From: CBDCFV01 sp965203835
GTDB lineage: Bacteria > Chloroflexota > Dehalococcoidia > Lucifugimonadales > UBA3495
NCBI GenBank assembly: GCA_965203835.1
Contig: OZ241919.1
Location: 3,534,001 to 3,598,000 of the forward strand
Reading direction: 5' to 3'
DNA: 64,000 bases
Of this stretch, positions 33,812-42,034 are shown piece by piece. Numbering within the stretch: position 1 is the stretch's first letter; every line of letters begins with the position of its first letter. The notes beneath the pieces are model-generated. The model had not been told where the DNA came from. It did not search any database and worked only from the letters and a program-made list of their open reading frames with translations. Position numbers and translations under genes: made by a program.

Positions 33812-34999
33812 ATGGCCACCAACGTATTGCTGCCCCAGTGGGGCATGGAGATGGCCGAAGGCACCATCGTCAAGTGGTTGAAGCAGGAAGGCGACACCAT
33901 TCAAGAGGGCGAGTTGCTGGTGGCTGTCGAGACCGCCAAGCTGGAAACCGAGATGGAGTCCATCGCCTCCGGCATCGTGGCCCACATCCTCGTCCCCGAG
34001 GGAGCCACGGTCCCCATAAGAACGGTGCTTGCGGTGATAGCCGAGCCGGGTGAGGATGTCCCCCGCCCGGAAACCGCTCCATTGACGCCTTCCCCAGGCG
34101 TGGCGGTCACCGTCCCGCCCGCTCAACCTGCCGCAAGGCCCGCGCCTGCGCCTCCCTCCGGCGGCGGAACGGGCCGCCCTAACGTCCAAGTTGTCCCTGC
34201 TGCCCGCCGCTTGGCCCAGCAGAACGGCATCGACCTGGCCGAGGTGCAGGGAACTGGTCCAAACGGGAGGATACTGATCGCGGACGTGGAGCGGGCCATC
34301 GAAACGCAGGCCCAGTCCGCGTCTCAGACCGTCCCGTTGCAGGGCATGCGCCGCACCATCGCAACCCGCATGATGCAAAGCCTGCAAACCATGGCGCAGG
34401 TGACCCTCACCACCGAGGCCGACGTGACCGACGCCATGACCTTGAGGGAGGGGCTGAACCGCCAAGCCGACCGCGCAAACCTAAGCCCGCTGCACTTGGC
34501 CGTAAAGGCCGCAGCCAGGGCGTTGAAGGAGCATCCACGCCTGAACGCTGTTCAGGAGGAGGACGGTTACCGGTTGATAGACCAAGTCAACATCGGGGTC
34601 GCCGTGTCCCTTACCGAAGGCCTGCTAACCGCCGTCATAAGGGATGCCGATGCCAAGGGGCTTGACCATATCGCCGCCGAGTCCCGGGAACTGGCCCGCA
34701 AGACCCGCGAGGGCCTGGCTACCCCCGACGAGGTCTCGGGCGGCACTTTTACCATTACCAACCTTGGAACCTACGACGTCGACGGCTTCACTCCCATAAT
34801 CAACCCGCCGCAAGTGGCGATCCTGGGCTTGGGACGCGTGGCGGAGAAGCCTGTGGTGCGCAACGGGCAGCTTGCAGTCGGAAGGACCATGTTCCTCAGC
34901 CTGACCTTCGACCACCGCATAGTCGACGGCGCGCCCGCCGCCGATTTCCTGCGGGCAATAAAGAGTAACCTTGAAGACCCTTGGTGGATGCTAAGATGA
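33812..34999 (+). CDS. pdhC: Dihydrolipoamide acyltransferase E2
   Basis: A 395-residue E2 core subunit. Domain order: one lipoyl domain (residues 3-78, lipoyl-Lys in VETAKLETEMES), a Pro/Ala-rich swinging linker (about 88-125), a peripheral-subunit-binding domain (VVPAARRLAQQNGIDLAEVQGTGPNGRILIADV) and the catalytic acyltransferase domain ending with the active-site DHRIVDGAPAADF. It receives the acyl group from E1 and passes it to CoA. GGAGGG precedes the ATG. No E3 (lipoamide dehydrogenase) gene is in the window. Confidence 0.94.
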   Translation: MATNVLLPQWGMEMAEGTIVKWLKQEGDTIQEGELLVAVETAKLETEMESIASGIVAHILVPEGATVPIRTVLAVIAEPGEDVPRPETAPLTPSPGVAVTVPPAQPAARPAPAPPSGGGTGRPNVQVVPAARRLAQQNGIDLAEVQGTGPNGRILIADVERAIETQAQSASQTVPLQGMRRTIATRMMQSLQTMAQVTLTTEADVTDAMTLREGLNRQADRANLSPLHLAVKAAARALKEHPRLNAVQEEDGYRLIDQVNIGVAVSLTEGLLTAVIRDADAKGLDHIAAESRELARKTREGLATPDEVSGGTFTITNLGTYDVDGFTPIINPPQVAILGLGRVAEKPVVRNGQLAVGRTMFLSLTFDHRIVDGAPAADFLRAIKSNLEDPWWMLR

Positions 35000-35031
35000 C
35001 TCCAGATAAATCCCACCATTGAGGAAGTCCC

Positions 35032-35376
35032 ATGACTAATCTGGATTTGTCCCCGGAACCCCTACCTGTTAAATGGGACGCCCATGGAGTCGCACGCGTA
35101 TCAGGTACGAGGGTTTCGTTCCAGGTTGTCCTGGGAGCCTACATTCACCGCTCGCGGAAGCCGGAACAAATCGCCAAGGATTTCCTGTTGCCCTTGGGCG
35201 ACGTGTACTTGGTGATTGGCTACTACCTGCGCCACAAGGAAGAGGTTGACGCATATATTGAGGAATGTCTCCGCCGTGACGAGGCGACCCGACTGGAGCT
35301 GGAAGCCCAGGGATTCACTCCTGCCGATTGGCAACGGCGTCTCCGTGCTCGTGCCAAGTCGCGCACCCGGGATTAG
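35032..35376 (+). CDS. DUF433 antitoxin-like protein
   Basis: A 114-residue DUF433 protein. GVARVSGTRVSFQVVLGAYIHRSRKPEQIAKDFLLPLGDVYLVIGYYLRHKEEVDAYI is the complete helix-turn-helix-like domain. DUF433 proteins are normally paired with a downstream DUF5615 PIN-like nuclease and are thought to be antitoxins. Here the next gene is a leftward Nudix hydrolase and no toxin is found. It follows E2 by 32 bases. Confidence 0.82.
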   Translation: MTNLDLSPEPLPVKWDAHGVARVSGTRVSFQVVLGAYIHRSRKPEQIAKDFLLPLGDVYLVIGYYLRHKEEVDAYIEECLRRDEATRLELEAQGFTPADWQRRLRARAKSRTRD

Positions 35377-35434
35377 CCGACGTCAGAACGCTTCCTTACT
35401 GACGAAAACATCGAGCCCTTGTCCTGGCTACCCG

Positions 35435-36202
35435 TTAGTTCGTCCGAGCCTTTGCCACCAAAAACTCCCTCCGGTCTCCGTCCGGGAACCCCTGCACCTC
35501 GGTGGTCACCATACCCGGGCTTGCCAAGCCGGCCCTGACAATCCACTTGTTGAACTCGCTGACCGTCTCTTCCTCCAGGAACTCACCCACGGGCATCCAC
35601 AGGCATTCCTGGATTTCCTCGGTCTGCATGGTTATCTCGCTGCTCAGCGGCCTCAACCGGCAGACGAAGTAAATGTCAGACTTGCCGTAACGGTAGCCGT
35701 GCCAGTGCCGGAAGCAGACCACCGACTCGAAGCGGGAATGGACACCGGTCTCTTCCAGCACCTCTCGCTCTACCGCCTCTATAAGATGCTCTCCTTGCCG
35801 CAGCGCGCCCCCCGGCAGCTTCAACGTTGGCGGCCTCCCCCTGAAACCGTACTTCTCCCGCACCACCAGCAGTTCGTTGCTGTCATTCAACACCACGCCG
35901 CCGGCCCCGATGTAATGAGTGGCGTAGGGCGGGATGAAAGAGTGCTCCACCAGCATCAGGGTCAGCATCACGTAATCTTCGTGTGCGTGGTGGTAACTGA
36001 ACCCGGCCTCCACGGCCACAGGCACCAAGGCTGATTTGCCTATGGGGACTTCCAGCCAGACCGTCAATATCCCCTCGTCCTGCCAGGATTCCAAGGAATG
36101 GCGCAAACCTTCTCGGAACGCAACAGGATCATCCGGCAGGTTCTCCGGGTTGACGATCATCCCGTTGAAGGGGTTCTTGCGTGCATCTAACAATTCGGAC
36201 AT
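35435..36202 (-). CDS. Nudix hydrolase (NUDT6-like)
   Basis: A 255-residue Nudix protein. Residues about 1-90 are a pre-Nudix domain (MIVNPENLPDDPVAFREGLRHSLESWQDEGILTVWLEVP then HHAHEDYVML) as in eukaryotic NUDT6. The catalytic Nudix box lies at 131-153 (GGALRQGEHLIEAVEREVLEETG, complete GX5EX7REUXEEXG match). Substrates would be nucleoside-diphosphate derivatives, not predictable here. It is transcribed toward DUF433; the stop lies 58 bases past that gene. Confidence 0.88.
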   Translation of the reverse strand: MSELLDARKNPFNGMIVNPENLPDDPVAFREGLRHSLESWQDEGILTVWLEVPIGKSALVPVAVEAGFSYHHAHEDYVMLTLMLVEHSFIPPYATHYIGAGGVVLNDSNELLVVREKYGFRGRPPTLKLPGGALRQGEHLIEAVEREVLEETGVHSRFESVVCFRHWHGYRYGKSDIYFVCRLRPLSSEITMQTEEIQECLWMPVGEFLEEETVSEFNKWIVRAGLASPGMVTTEVQGFPDGDRREFLVAKARTN

Positions 36203-36232
36203 AAACGCCCCTGGTCGAAACAGGCCAACGTG

Positions 36233-36616
36233 CTAACCGTTGGCCCAATGCTCGGCTTGTTGAATATAAGCGCCAACTTCGCTGATTTGCGACGCGATAA
36301 CTTCCGGCCTGTCCATCAGTCCCCAGTAGAAACACTCCCCGTGCAACACACCCTGGAGGTCGAAGTAGGACCGTCTCAGTTCGGTCAACCTAGGATCGTC
36401 GCTTGCCAACTCAATCAACCCCCTGCTCACGTCCGGCGACCGCTCCGGCAATATATCTGTCCTGGCCAGCACCAATGCCGTCGTGGCCCTGTTTACCGCG
36501 CCCCATGCCTTCTCGGCGGCGTCCCGCAAGTCTCCGCGTTCCATCATGGCCAAAGCGGACGTGTGCAGACCAATGGTGTCATCGAAAAGTCTGCGGACAT
36601 CCTGGGCTGCAACCAT
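36233..36616 (-). CDS. PaREP1/HEPN-like protein (paralogue of 3232-3612)
   Basis: A 127-residue helical protein. GDLRDAAEKAWGAVNRATTALVLART and LHGECFYWGLMDRPEVIASQISEVGAYIQQAEHW align closely with the product at 3232-3612. The AAEKAWGA core is PaREP1-like. It starts within 100 bases of the deazaflavin-dependent gene and ends 30 bases before the Nudix gene, all leftward, so these may form one transcript. Function unknown. Confidence 0.75.
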   Translation of the reverse strand: MVAAQDVRRLFDDTIGLHTSALAMMERGDLRDAAEKAWGAVNRATTALVLARTDILPERSPDVSRGLIELASDDPRLTELRRSYFDLQGVLHGECFYWGLMDRPEVIASQISEVGAYIQQAEHWANG

Positions 36617-36709
36617 TCTTCACCATCGTTCCTGTGACATTGAGCCGTGTTTCGAGGCCAACTCCTGGAGACCTACTCGAAACAAAAGCTCTTCCAGATT
36701 CTCTCCCCT

Positions 36710-37144
36710 CTACGCCGGCTCCGCAACGAACACCGGAATCTTCCGGGTCGTCCGGCCCTGGTATTCCTCGTAGGGCGGGAATGCCGCCACTGACAACTCC
36801 CACAACCGCGCCCGTTCGGCCTCTTCCTTGACCTCGCGGACTCGCATCGTGTGTACTTTGGCCTCGTCTTGGATCGTCACGTTGCCGTCCGCCCGCAGGT
36901 TGTACACCCACACCGGGTTCTTTGGCGCGCCGCCCCGTGAACCCACCAGCACGTAGTTGTCGCCGTCCTTCACCCTCATCAGCGGCGTCTTGCGGATTGC
37001 CCCCGTCTGGTTCCCGCGGTTTGTCACGATGATGACGGGCAGTCCCGTGTCGCGCAGCGTCGTTCCCTCTGTGCCCCCGCTGCCCTCGTAAAGCTCCACC
37101 TGCTCCCGCACCCAATCGGAGGTCGACGGTATGTACTCAGCCAT
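36710..37144 (-). CDS. F420/deazaflavin-dependent nitroreductase-family protein
   Basis: A 144-residue split-barrel protein of the Ddn (F420-dependent nitroreductase) family. Evidence is the segment PVIIVTNRGNQTGAIRKTPLMRVKDGDNYVLVGSRGGAPKNPVWVYNLRADGNVTIQ, which holds the conserved G-x-x-R/K-x-TPL and GG-x-P-x-x-P-x-W-x-x-N-L motifs. Members reduce quinones or nitro compounds using F420H2. GGAG lies before the ATG. Together with the luciferase-like enzyme at 10425 it suggests the organism may use F420. Confidence 0.88.
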   Translation of the reverse strand: MAEYIPSTSDWVREQVELYEGSGGTEGTTLRDTGLPVIIVTNRGNQTGAIRKTPLMRVKDGDNYVLVGSRGGAPKNPVWVYNLRADGNVTIQDEAKVHTMRVREVKEEAERARLWELSVAAFPPYEEYQGRTTRKIPVFVAEPA

Positions 37145-37266
37145 AGTTCACTCCTGCATTCTGATCGACGATTGCTTGTCGCGTCATCATATCTTGAATG
37201 GCTGTTTTTCTCTACTGCTGCGATACTGTCCCAATGTCAAGATACAAGTTTTTACCGGCGGCGAAT

Positions 37267-37353
37267 GTCTGAATCAGGATATACTGGATTCCGGGATTTT
37301 CAGTATATTCTCGATCCTGAGAATCCTTTAATCTTGATAATCCTGATTCAGAC
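37267..37353. mobile_element. MITE-like element, copy 2 (87 bp)
   Basis: GTCTGAATCAGGAT at 37267-37280 is mirrored by ATCCTGATTCAGAC at 37340-37353. It lies in the gap before lhr. The interior differs from copy 1 but keeps similar size. Confidence 0.75.
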
Positions 37354-37427
37354 AATTACTTTTCACATGCCCTACCGCATGACAGCAGCATAGCGATTGT
37401 CTTCGCCCCCTGTGCTACACTTCCCGC

Positions 37428-40400
37428 ATGTCGATTCCCTACTTTCATCCAATAATTCAGGAATGGTTCCAAAGCCGGTTTGAAGGGCCCACTGAGGCTC
37501 AGAGCACCGGATGGCCGGCCATCGCCCAAGGGCGGCACACGCTCATATCCGCCCCCACCGGGTCCGGCAAGACCCTTGCCGCCTTCTTGACCTGCATCGA
37601 CCAACTGGTGCGGCAGGGCATACAAGGTGAGCTGCCCGAGACAACCCAAGTGGTCTACGTTTCCCCCCTCAAGGCGTTGTCCAACGACATCCAGAAAAAC
37701 CTCGCGGAGCCGCTGGAGCAGATAACGGCCTTGGCCGAGGAGCGGGGAACGCCCCTTCCCGAAGTCCGGACCGCGGTGCGTACTGGCGACACCAAGCAGT
37801 CGGAACGCGCCCGCATGGCCAAGCAGCCTCCCCACATTCTCATCACCACGCCCGAGTCCCTGTACATCCTGCTCACATCCGAGAGCGGGCGGCGGGGACT
37901 GAAGGACGTTCATACTGTCATCCTCGACGAAATCCACGCCGTCGCCGACGACAAGCGCGGCTCCCACCTGTCCCTGTCGGTGGAGCGGTTGTGCGCCTTG
38001 TCCAACGGTCCTGTCGTCCGCATCGGCCTTTCGGCCACCCAGAAGCCTATACAGGAAGTGGCCCGCTTCCTTGTCGGGAACGATCACATAGCCTCCGAAG
38101 GCACTCCCGACTGCTTGATCGTAGACACCGGCAAGAAACGGAAGATTGACCTCTCCATCGAGTTGCCTCCTCAGGAGCTTGGGCCAATCGCCACCCACGA
38201 AATCTGGGGAGAGACCCTCGACGGCATCGCCGCTCTGACCAAGCAGCACCGCACCACGCTGGTCTTCGTGAACACCCGGCGGTTGGTGGAGCGGGTTGCT
38301 CACCAACTTACCGCAAGGCTGGGCGAAGAGGTGGTGGCGGCCCATCATGGCAGCCTTGCCCGCGAAACGCGCTTGGCTGCCGAAGAGCGGCTGAAGTACG
38401 GGCAAGTAAAGGTGTGCGTCGCCACCGCTTCCCTGGAGTTGGGCATCGACATCGGCGACGTTGACGTGGTGTGCCAGATTGGGTCGCCCCGCTCCATCGG
38501 ATTGTTGCTGCAACGAGTGGGACGGTCGGGGCACCGCGTAGGAGGCACCCCCAAAGGCCATCTCTATCCCCTGACAAGGGATGAGTTGGTGGAGTGCGCC
38601 GCCCTCCTCCGTGCTGTGAAACACGGCGTTCTTGACACCTTGAGCATCCCGTCCTGGCCCCTTGACGTCCTGGCCCAGCAGATGGTGGCGTCCTGCTCCG
38701 CGGAAGAATGGAGCGAAGACGGCCTGTTCGAAATGTGCCGCCGTGCCTATCCCTACCGGGACCTGCCCAGGGACAAGTACGATCAGGTAGTCGAGGTCCT
38801 GTCCCAAGGGTTCGCTCCCAGGCAGGGCCGCAACGGCGCCTTCCTGCACCGGGACGGCGTCAATAACGTCCTGAAAGGCCGTCGCGGCGCTCGCATCTCT
38901 GCCCTCACCAGCGGCGGGGCCATCCCGGACAACGCCGACTACGACGTCATCGCCGACCCGGAGGACACCTTCGTCGGCACCGTGAACGAGGACTTTGCTA
39001 TCGAGAGCCTGGCCGGGGATATATTCCTGCTGGGAAACACTCCTTGGAAAATACGCCGTGTTGAGAGCGGCCGCGTCCGGGTGGAAGATGCCCAGGGCCA
39101 GCCACCCAACATACCATTCTGGCTTGGCGAGGCTCCCGGCAGGACTTGGGAGTTGTCCCAGGAAATCAGCCACATCAGGGAGGAACTGGACAGTCGGCTG
39201 GACCATCCGCCTCAAGCCGCCGCTTGGCTCGCTGTCGAAGCCGGAATCTCCCACGAGACCGCCAGCCAGATAACTGCCTACCTGCTGGAAGGGAAGCGGG
39301 TATTGGGAATGGTCCCCACGGCCCGCCGGGTGGTTGCGGAGCGTTTCTTCGACGAAAGCGGCGGTATGCAGTTGGTCATCCACGCCCCTTTCGGCGCGGC
39401 TATAAACCGGGCTTGGGGAATGGCCCTCAGGAAACGCATCTGCCGGACCTTCGACTTCGAGTTGCAGGCCTCGGCCACCGACGACGGTCTGAACTTCTCT
39501 TTGGGGCCTTCCCTGTCCTTCCCTGTGGCGGACGTTTTCACCTACCTGTCGCCCCGCACCGTGGACGAGGTGCTGCTTCAGGCCGTGTTCCAAGCTCCGC
39601 TGTTCGGCACACGGTGGCGGTGGAACGCCACCCGTTTCCTTGCCCTGTTGCGCCACACCGGGGGACGCAAGGTCCCCGCGCCCTTGCAGCGGATGAGGTC
39701 CGACGACCTGTTGGCGGCTATATTTCCCGCCCAGGTCCAGTGCCAGGACAACGCGGTCACCGACGTCATCGAGCCTCCCGATCACCCCTTGGTCTTCGAG
39801 ACAGTCCGCGATTGCTTGACCGAGGCCATGGACCTGGAAGGCCACAAGAGGGTATTGGCGGCTATAGAGTCCGGCGAGATAGAGGTCTACGGCAAGGACA
39901 CGGTGCAGCCCTCGGTATTCTCCCACCAGATATTGAACGCCATGCCCTACGCATTCCTGGACGACGCCCCCTTGGAGGAGCGTCGCGCCAGGAACGTGTC
40001 GTTGCGCAGGGCGTTGCCCGAGGATGCCCGCGACTTGGGAAGCCTGGACCCGGCGACAATCGAAGAGGAGTCGGACAATGCTTGGCCCCGCATCCGCGAC
40101 GCTGACGAACTTCACGACGCCCTTCTCACCTTGGTGATGACGCCGGAACAGGTAGTCCTGAGCAGAGGGCGAAACCCGAACGCTGAGGACATAAGGACAT
40201 GGTTCGAAGAGCTGTGCCAAGCCAACCGCGCCTTCCGGTTGATTCACCATTCCGTCATTCCCGCGAAGGCGGGAGTCCACGATGAGATGCCGGTCTGGGT
40301 TGCCGCGGAGCGAATGTCCCTGTACCAGGCTGTCTTCCCCGACGTATCAATTCCCACAAGGGCTGCCGTGGCAAGCGTTCTCGGACCCCTCCGTCATTCC

Positions 40401-42011
40401 GGTGAAGGCGAGAATCCACAAATGTCCCGGGACGAGGCAGTCCTGTCCCTGTTCAGGAATTGGGTGGAGTGCTGGGGGCCGTTCACACCGGACGAAATGG
40501 CGCGGACCCTTGGCCTTCCGGTCCAGGAGGTTAACGGGGCCGTTGCCCAACTGGAAGTAGAAGGCTTGATACTGAGAGGCAGTTACCGGCCCGGAGTCAC
40601 CGGCCCGGAGTTCTGCGACCGCCGTATCCTGGCCCGCATACACCGGGGCACCATCGGTCGGTTGCGGGAGCAGATCGAACCGGTATCCCAAGCCAGCTTC
40701 ATGCGGTTCCTTTTCCAGTGGCAGCATGTTGAGCCGTCCTCTCGGGTCTACGGCGAGGGCGGCCTGCTGGACGTTATCGAAATGCTCCAAGGGTTCGAGG
40801 CAGCGGCCGGGGCAGTGGAGCCGGACTTGCTTTCCAACCGGGTGACCGACTACCAGCCCTTCCTGCTCGACCGCCTCTGTGTCGGCGGCGAGGTTGTCTG
40901 GGGCCGCATCAGTCAACATAATGACCACAGCAACGGTTACGACGGCAAATCTAACCGGACTTCCCTGTCCCGAGTAACCCCCATAACCCTGGCCCTCCGC
41001 GAGTCCTTGGACTGGCTGCTGGACCAGTCTGCCTACTCCCCCGATTCATCCGATTCCCTTAAATTAAGCAGCCCCACCCAATCGAGCAGACCCACCCAGT
41101 CGAGCAAACTCACCGAGTCCTATGCAAATAGCCCCGCGTCATTCCTGCCCCCACCTCGTCATTCAGCACCTCATCAACCCCCACCTCGTCATTCCCGCGA
41201 AGGCGGGAATCCACCAACCGGGGCAGCCGCCGAAGTTCTTCAAGTCCTGGCACGGCGAGGCGCGTGCTTCATGTCGGATATTGTCGCTGAGACCCGCCGG
41301 CTTCCGTCCGACGTGGAAGAAGCAATGTGGCAGTTGGCGGCCGCCGGCCTCGTCACGTCGGACAGCTTGGAGAACCTCAGGTCCCGTATCAACGGAAACT
41401 CTCAACGTCCGCGGCGGTCCCCCCGCGGGAGAGACTCAAGCCGCAGGCGGGCCCGGCCCTACCGGCGCGGCGCGTACAGCCGGTGGTCGCGATTGGAGCC
41501 GGTGGCCCCGGTGTTGGACTCCATCGAATTCAAGGCCCACCAGTTGCTCAGAAGGTACGGCGTGGTGTTCCCCGAGTTGCTGGCCCGGGAGCCTATGGCG
41601 CCGCGGTGGCGGGACTTGGTGCGTACCTTCCGTCGCTTGGAGGCTCGTGGGGAGATACGCGGGGGGCGTTTCGTGTCCGGTTTCGTGGGCGAACAATTCG
41701 CGCTGCCCGAGGCTGTGGAAATGCTGCGCAAGGTCAACAGGACCGAGGCATCCGGTCAAATGATCGCCGTATCAGCTTGCGACCCGTTGAACCTGGTTGG
41801 CATTCTGACACCGGGAGAGCGGGTTCCTGCGTTGCTGGGCAACCAGGTCGTTTTCCGCGACGGCGTTTCCGTGGCGTCTTGGGAGGCCGGCTCCCTGGTC
41901 AACCGGTGCTCCGCCGACTCTGCTACCCTTGCCAAGGCGTCCGCCCTGCTGAGGCGGTCGCCAATCGAGAAAGAGTCAGGCGTCGTTGCCGACCCCGTCG
42001 CCGCCTTCTGA
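37428..42011 (+). CDS. lhr: Lhr-type ATP-dependent DNA/RNA helicase
   Basis: A 1527-residue superfamily-2 helicase of the long Lhr class, close to the E. coli length. The N-terminal motor has SAPTGSGKTLAAFL (Walker A), VILDEIHAVADDKRG (DEIH box), FVNTRRLVERVAHQL and QRVGRSGHRVGG. The Lhr core winged-helix and beta-barrel domains follow, then a long C-terminal (Lhr-CTD) part. It probably unwinds DNA or DNA/RNA hybrids during repair. Three REP-like palindromes are read through in frame at residues about 942-951, 989-998 and 1254-1263, and three hexapeptide repeats precede the last one, so the C-terminal part carries repeat-derived linkers. The ATG has no clear ribosome site. Confidence 0.92.
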   Translation: MSIPYFHPIIQEWFQSRFEGPTEAQSTGWPAIAQGRHTLISAPTGSGKTLAAFLTCIDQLVRQGIQGELPETTQVVYVSPLKALSNDIQKNLAEPLEQITALAEERGTPLPEVRTAVRTGDTKQSERARMAKQPPHILITTPESLYILLTSESGRRGLKDVHTVILDEIHAVADDKRGSHLSLSVERLCALSNGPVVRIGLSATQKPIQEVARFLVGNDHIASEGTPDCLIVDTGKKRKIDLSIELPPQELGPIATHEIWGETLDGIAALTKQHRTTLVFVNTRRLVERVAHQLTARLGEEVVAAHHGSLARETRLAAEERLKYGQVKVCVATASLELGIDIGDVDVVCQIGSPRSIGLLLQRVGRSGHRVGGTPKGHLYPLTRDELVECAALLRAVKHGVLDTLSIPSWPLDVLAQQMVASCSAEEWSEDGLFEMCRRAYPYRDLPRDKYDQVVEVLSQGFAPRQGRNGAFLHRDGVNNVLKGRRGARISALTSGGAIPDNADYDVIADPEDTFVGTVNEDFAIESLAGDIFLLGNTPWKIRRVESGRVRVEDAQGQPPNIPFWLGEAPGRTWELSQEISHIREELDSRLDHPPQAAAWLAVEAGISHETASQITAYLLEGKRVLGMVPTARRVVAERFFDESGGMQLVIHAPFGAAINRAWGMALRKRICRTFDFELQASATDDGLNFSLGPSLSFPVADVFTYLSPRTVDEVLLQAVFQAPLFGTRWRWNATRFLALLRHTGGRKVPAPLQRMRSDDLLAAIFPAQVQCQDNAVTDVIEPPDHPLVFETVRDCLTEAMDLEGHKRVLAAIESGEIEVYGKDTVQPSVFSHQILNAMPYAFLDDAPLEERRARNVSLRRALPEDARDLGSLDPATIEEESDNAWPRIRDADELHDALLTLVMTPEQVVLSRGRNPNAEDIRTWFEELCQANRAFRLIHHSVIPAKAGVHDEMPVWVAAERMSLYQAVFPDVSIPTRAAVASVLGPLRHSGEGENPQMSRDEAVLSLFRNWVECWGPFTPDEMARTLGLPVQEVNGAVAQLEVEGLILRGSYRPGVTGPEFCDRRILARIHRGTIGRLREQIEPVSQASFMRFLFQWQHVEPSSRVYGEGGLLDVIEMLQGFEAAAGAVEPDLLSNRVTDYQPFLLDRLCVGGEVVWGRISQHNDHSNGYDGKSNRTSLSRVTPITLALRESLDWLLDQSAYSPDSSDSLKLSSPTQSSRPTQSSKLTESYANSPASFLPPPRHSAPHQPPPRHSREGGNPPTGAAAEVLQVLARRGACFMSDIVAETRRLPSDVEEAMWQLAAAGLVTSDSLENLRSRINGNSQRPRRSPRGRDSSRRRARPYRRGAYSRWSRLEPVAPVLDSIEFKAHQLLRRYGVVFPELLAREPMAPRWRDLVRTFRRLEARGEIRGGRFVSGFVGEQFALPEAVEMLRKVNRTEASGQMIAVSACDPLNLVGILTPGERVPALLGNQVVFRDGVSVASWEAGSLVNRCSADSATLAKASALLRRSPIEKESGVVADPVAAF
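40253..40281 (+). repeat. REP-like palindrome, copy 6, in frame inside lhr
   Basis: A near-perfect unit (one base differs in the right arm: GGGAGTCC) is translated as SVIPAKAGVHD within the helicase. Confidence 0.9.
40392..40419 (+). repeat. REP-like palindrome, copy 7, in frame inside lhr
   Basis: A diverged unit (CGTCATTCCGGTGAAGGCGA, then GAATCCAC) is translated in a different frame from copy 6, as RHSGEGENP. Confidence 0.8.
41067..41120 (+). repeat. 18-bp tandem repeat in lhr
   Basis: Three 18-base units (from 41067, 41085 and 41103) encode SSPTQS, SRPTQS and SKLTES, forming a polar linker ahead of REP copy 8. Confidence 0.85.
41187..41214 (+). repeat. REP-like palindrome, copy 8, in frame inside lhr
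   Basis: The perfect core CATTCCCGCGAAGGCGGGAA is translated as RHSREGGNP. Two partial CGTCATTC fragments lie just upstream (about 41138 and 41157). Confidence 0.92.
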
Positions 42012-42034
42012 GGCCTTCGCTGGTCCGGCCCGCT

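Noticed and set aside
37356..40280. 974-residue open frame antisense to lhr
   Set aside because: It mirrors the codon pattern of the real gene on the opposite strand, lacks any recognisable domain and has no ribosome site; lhr motifs are unambiguous.
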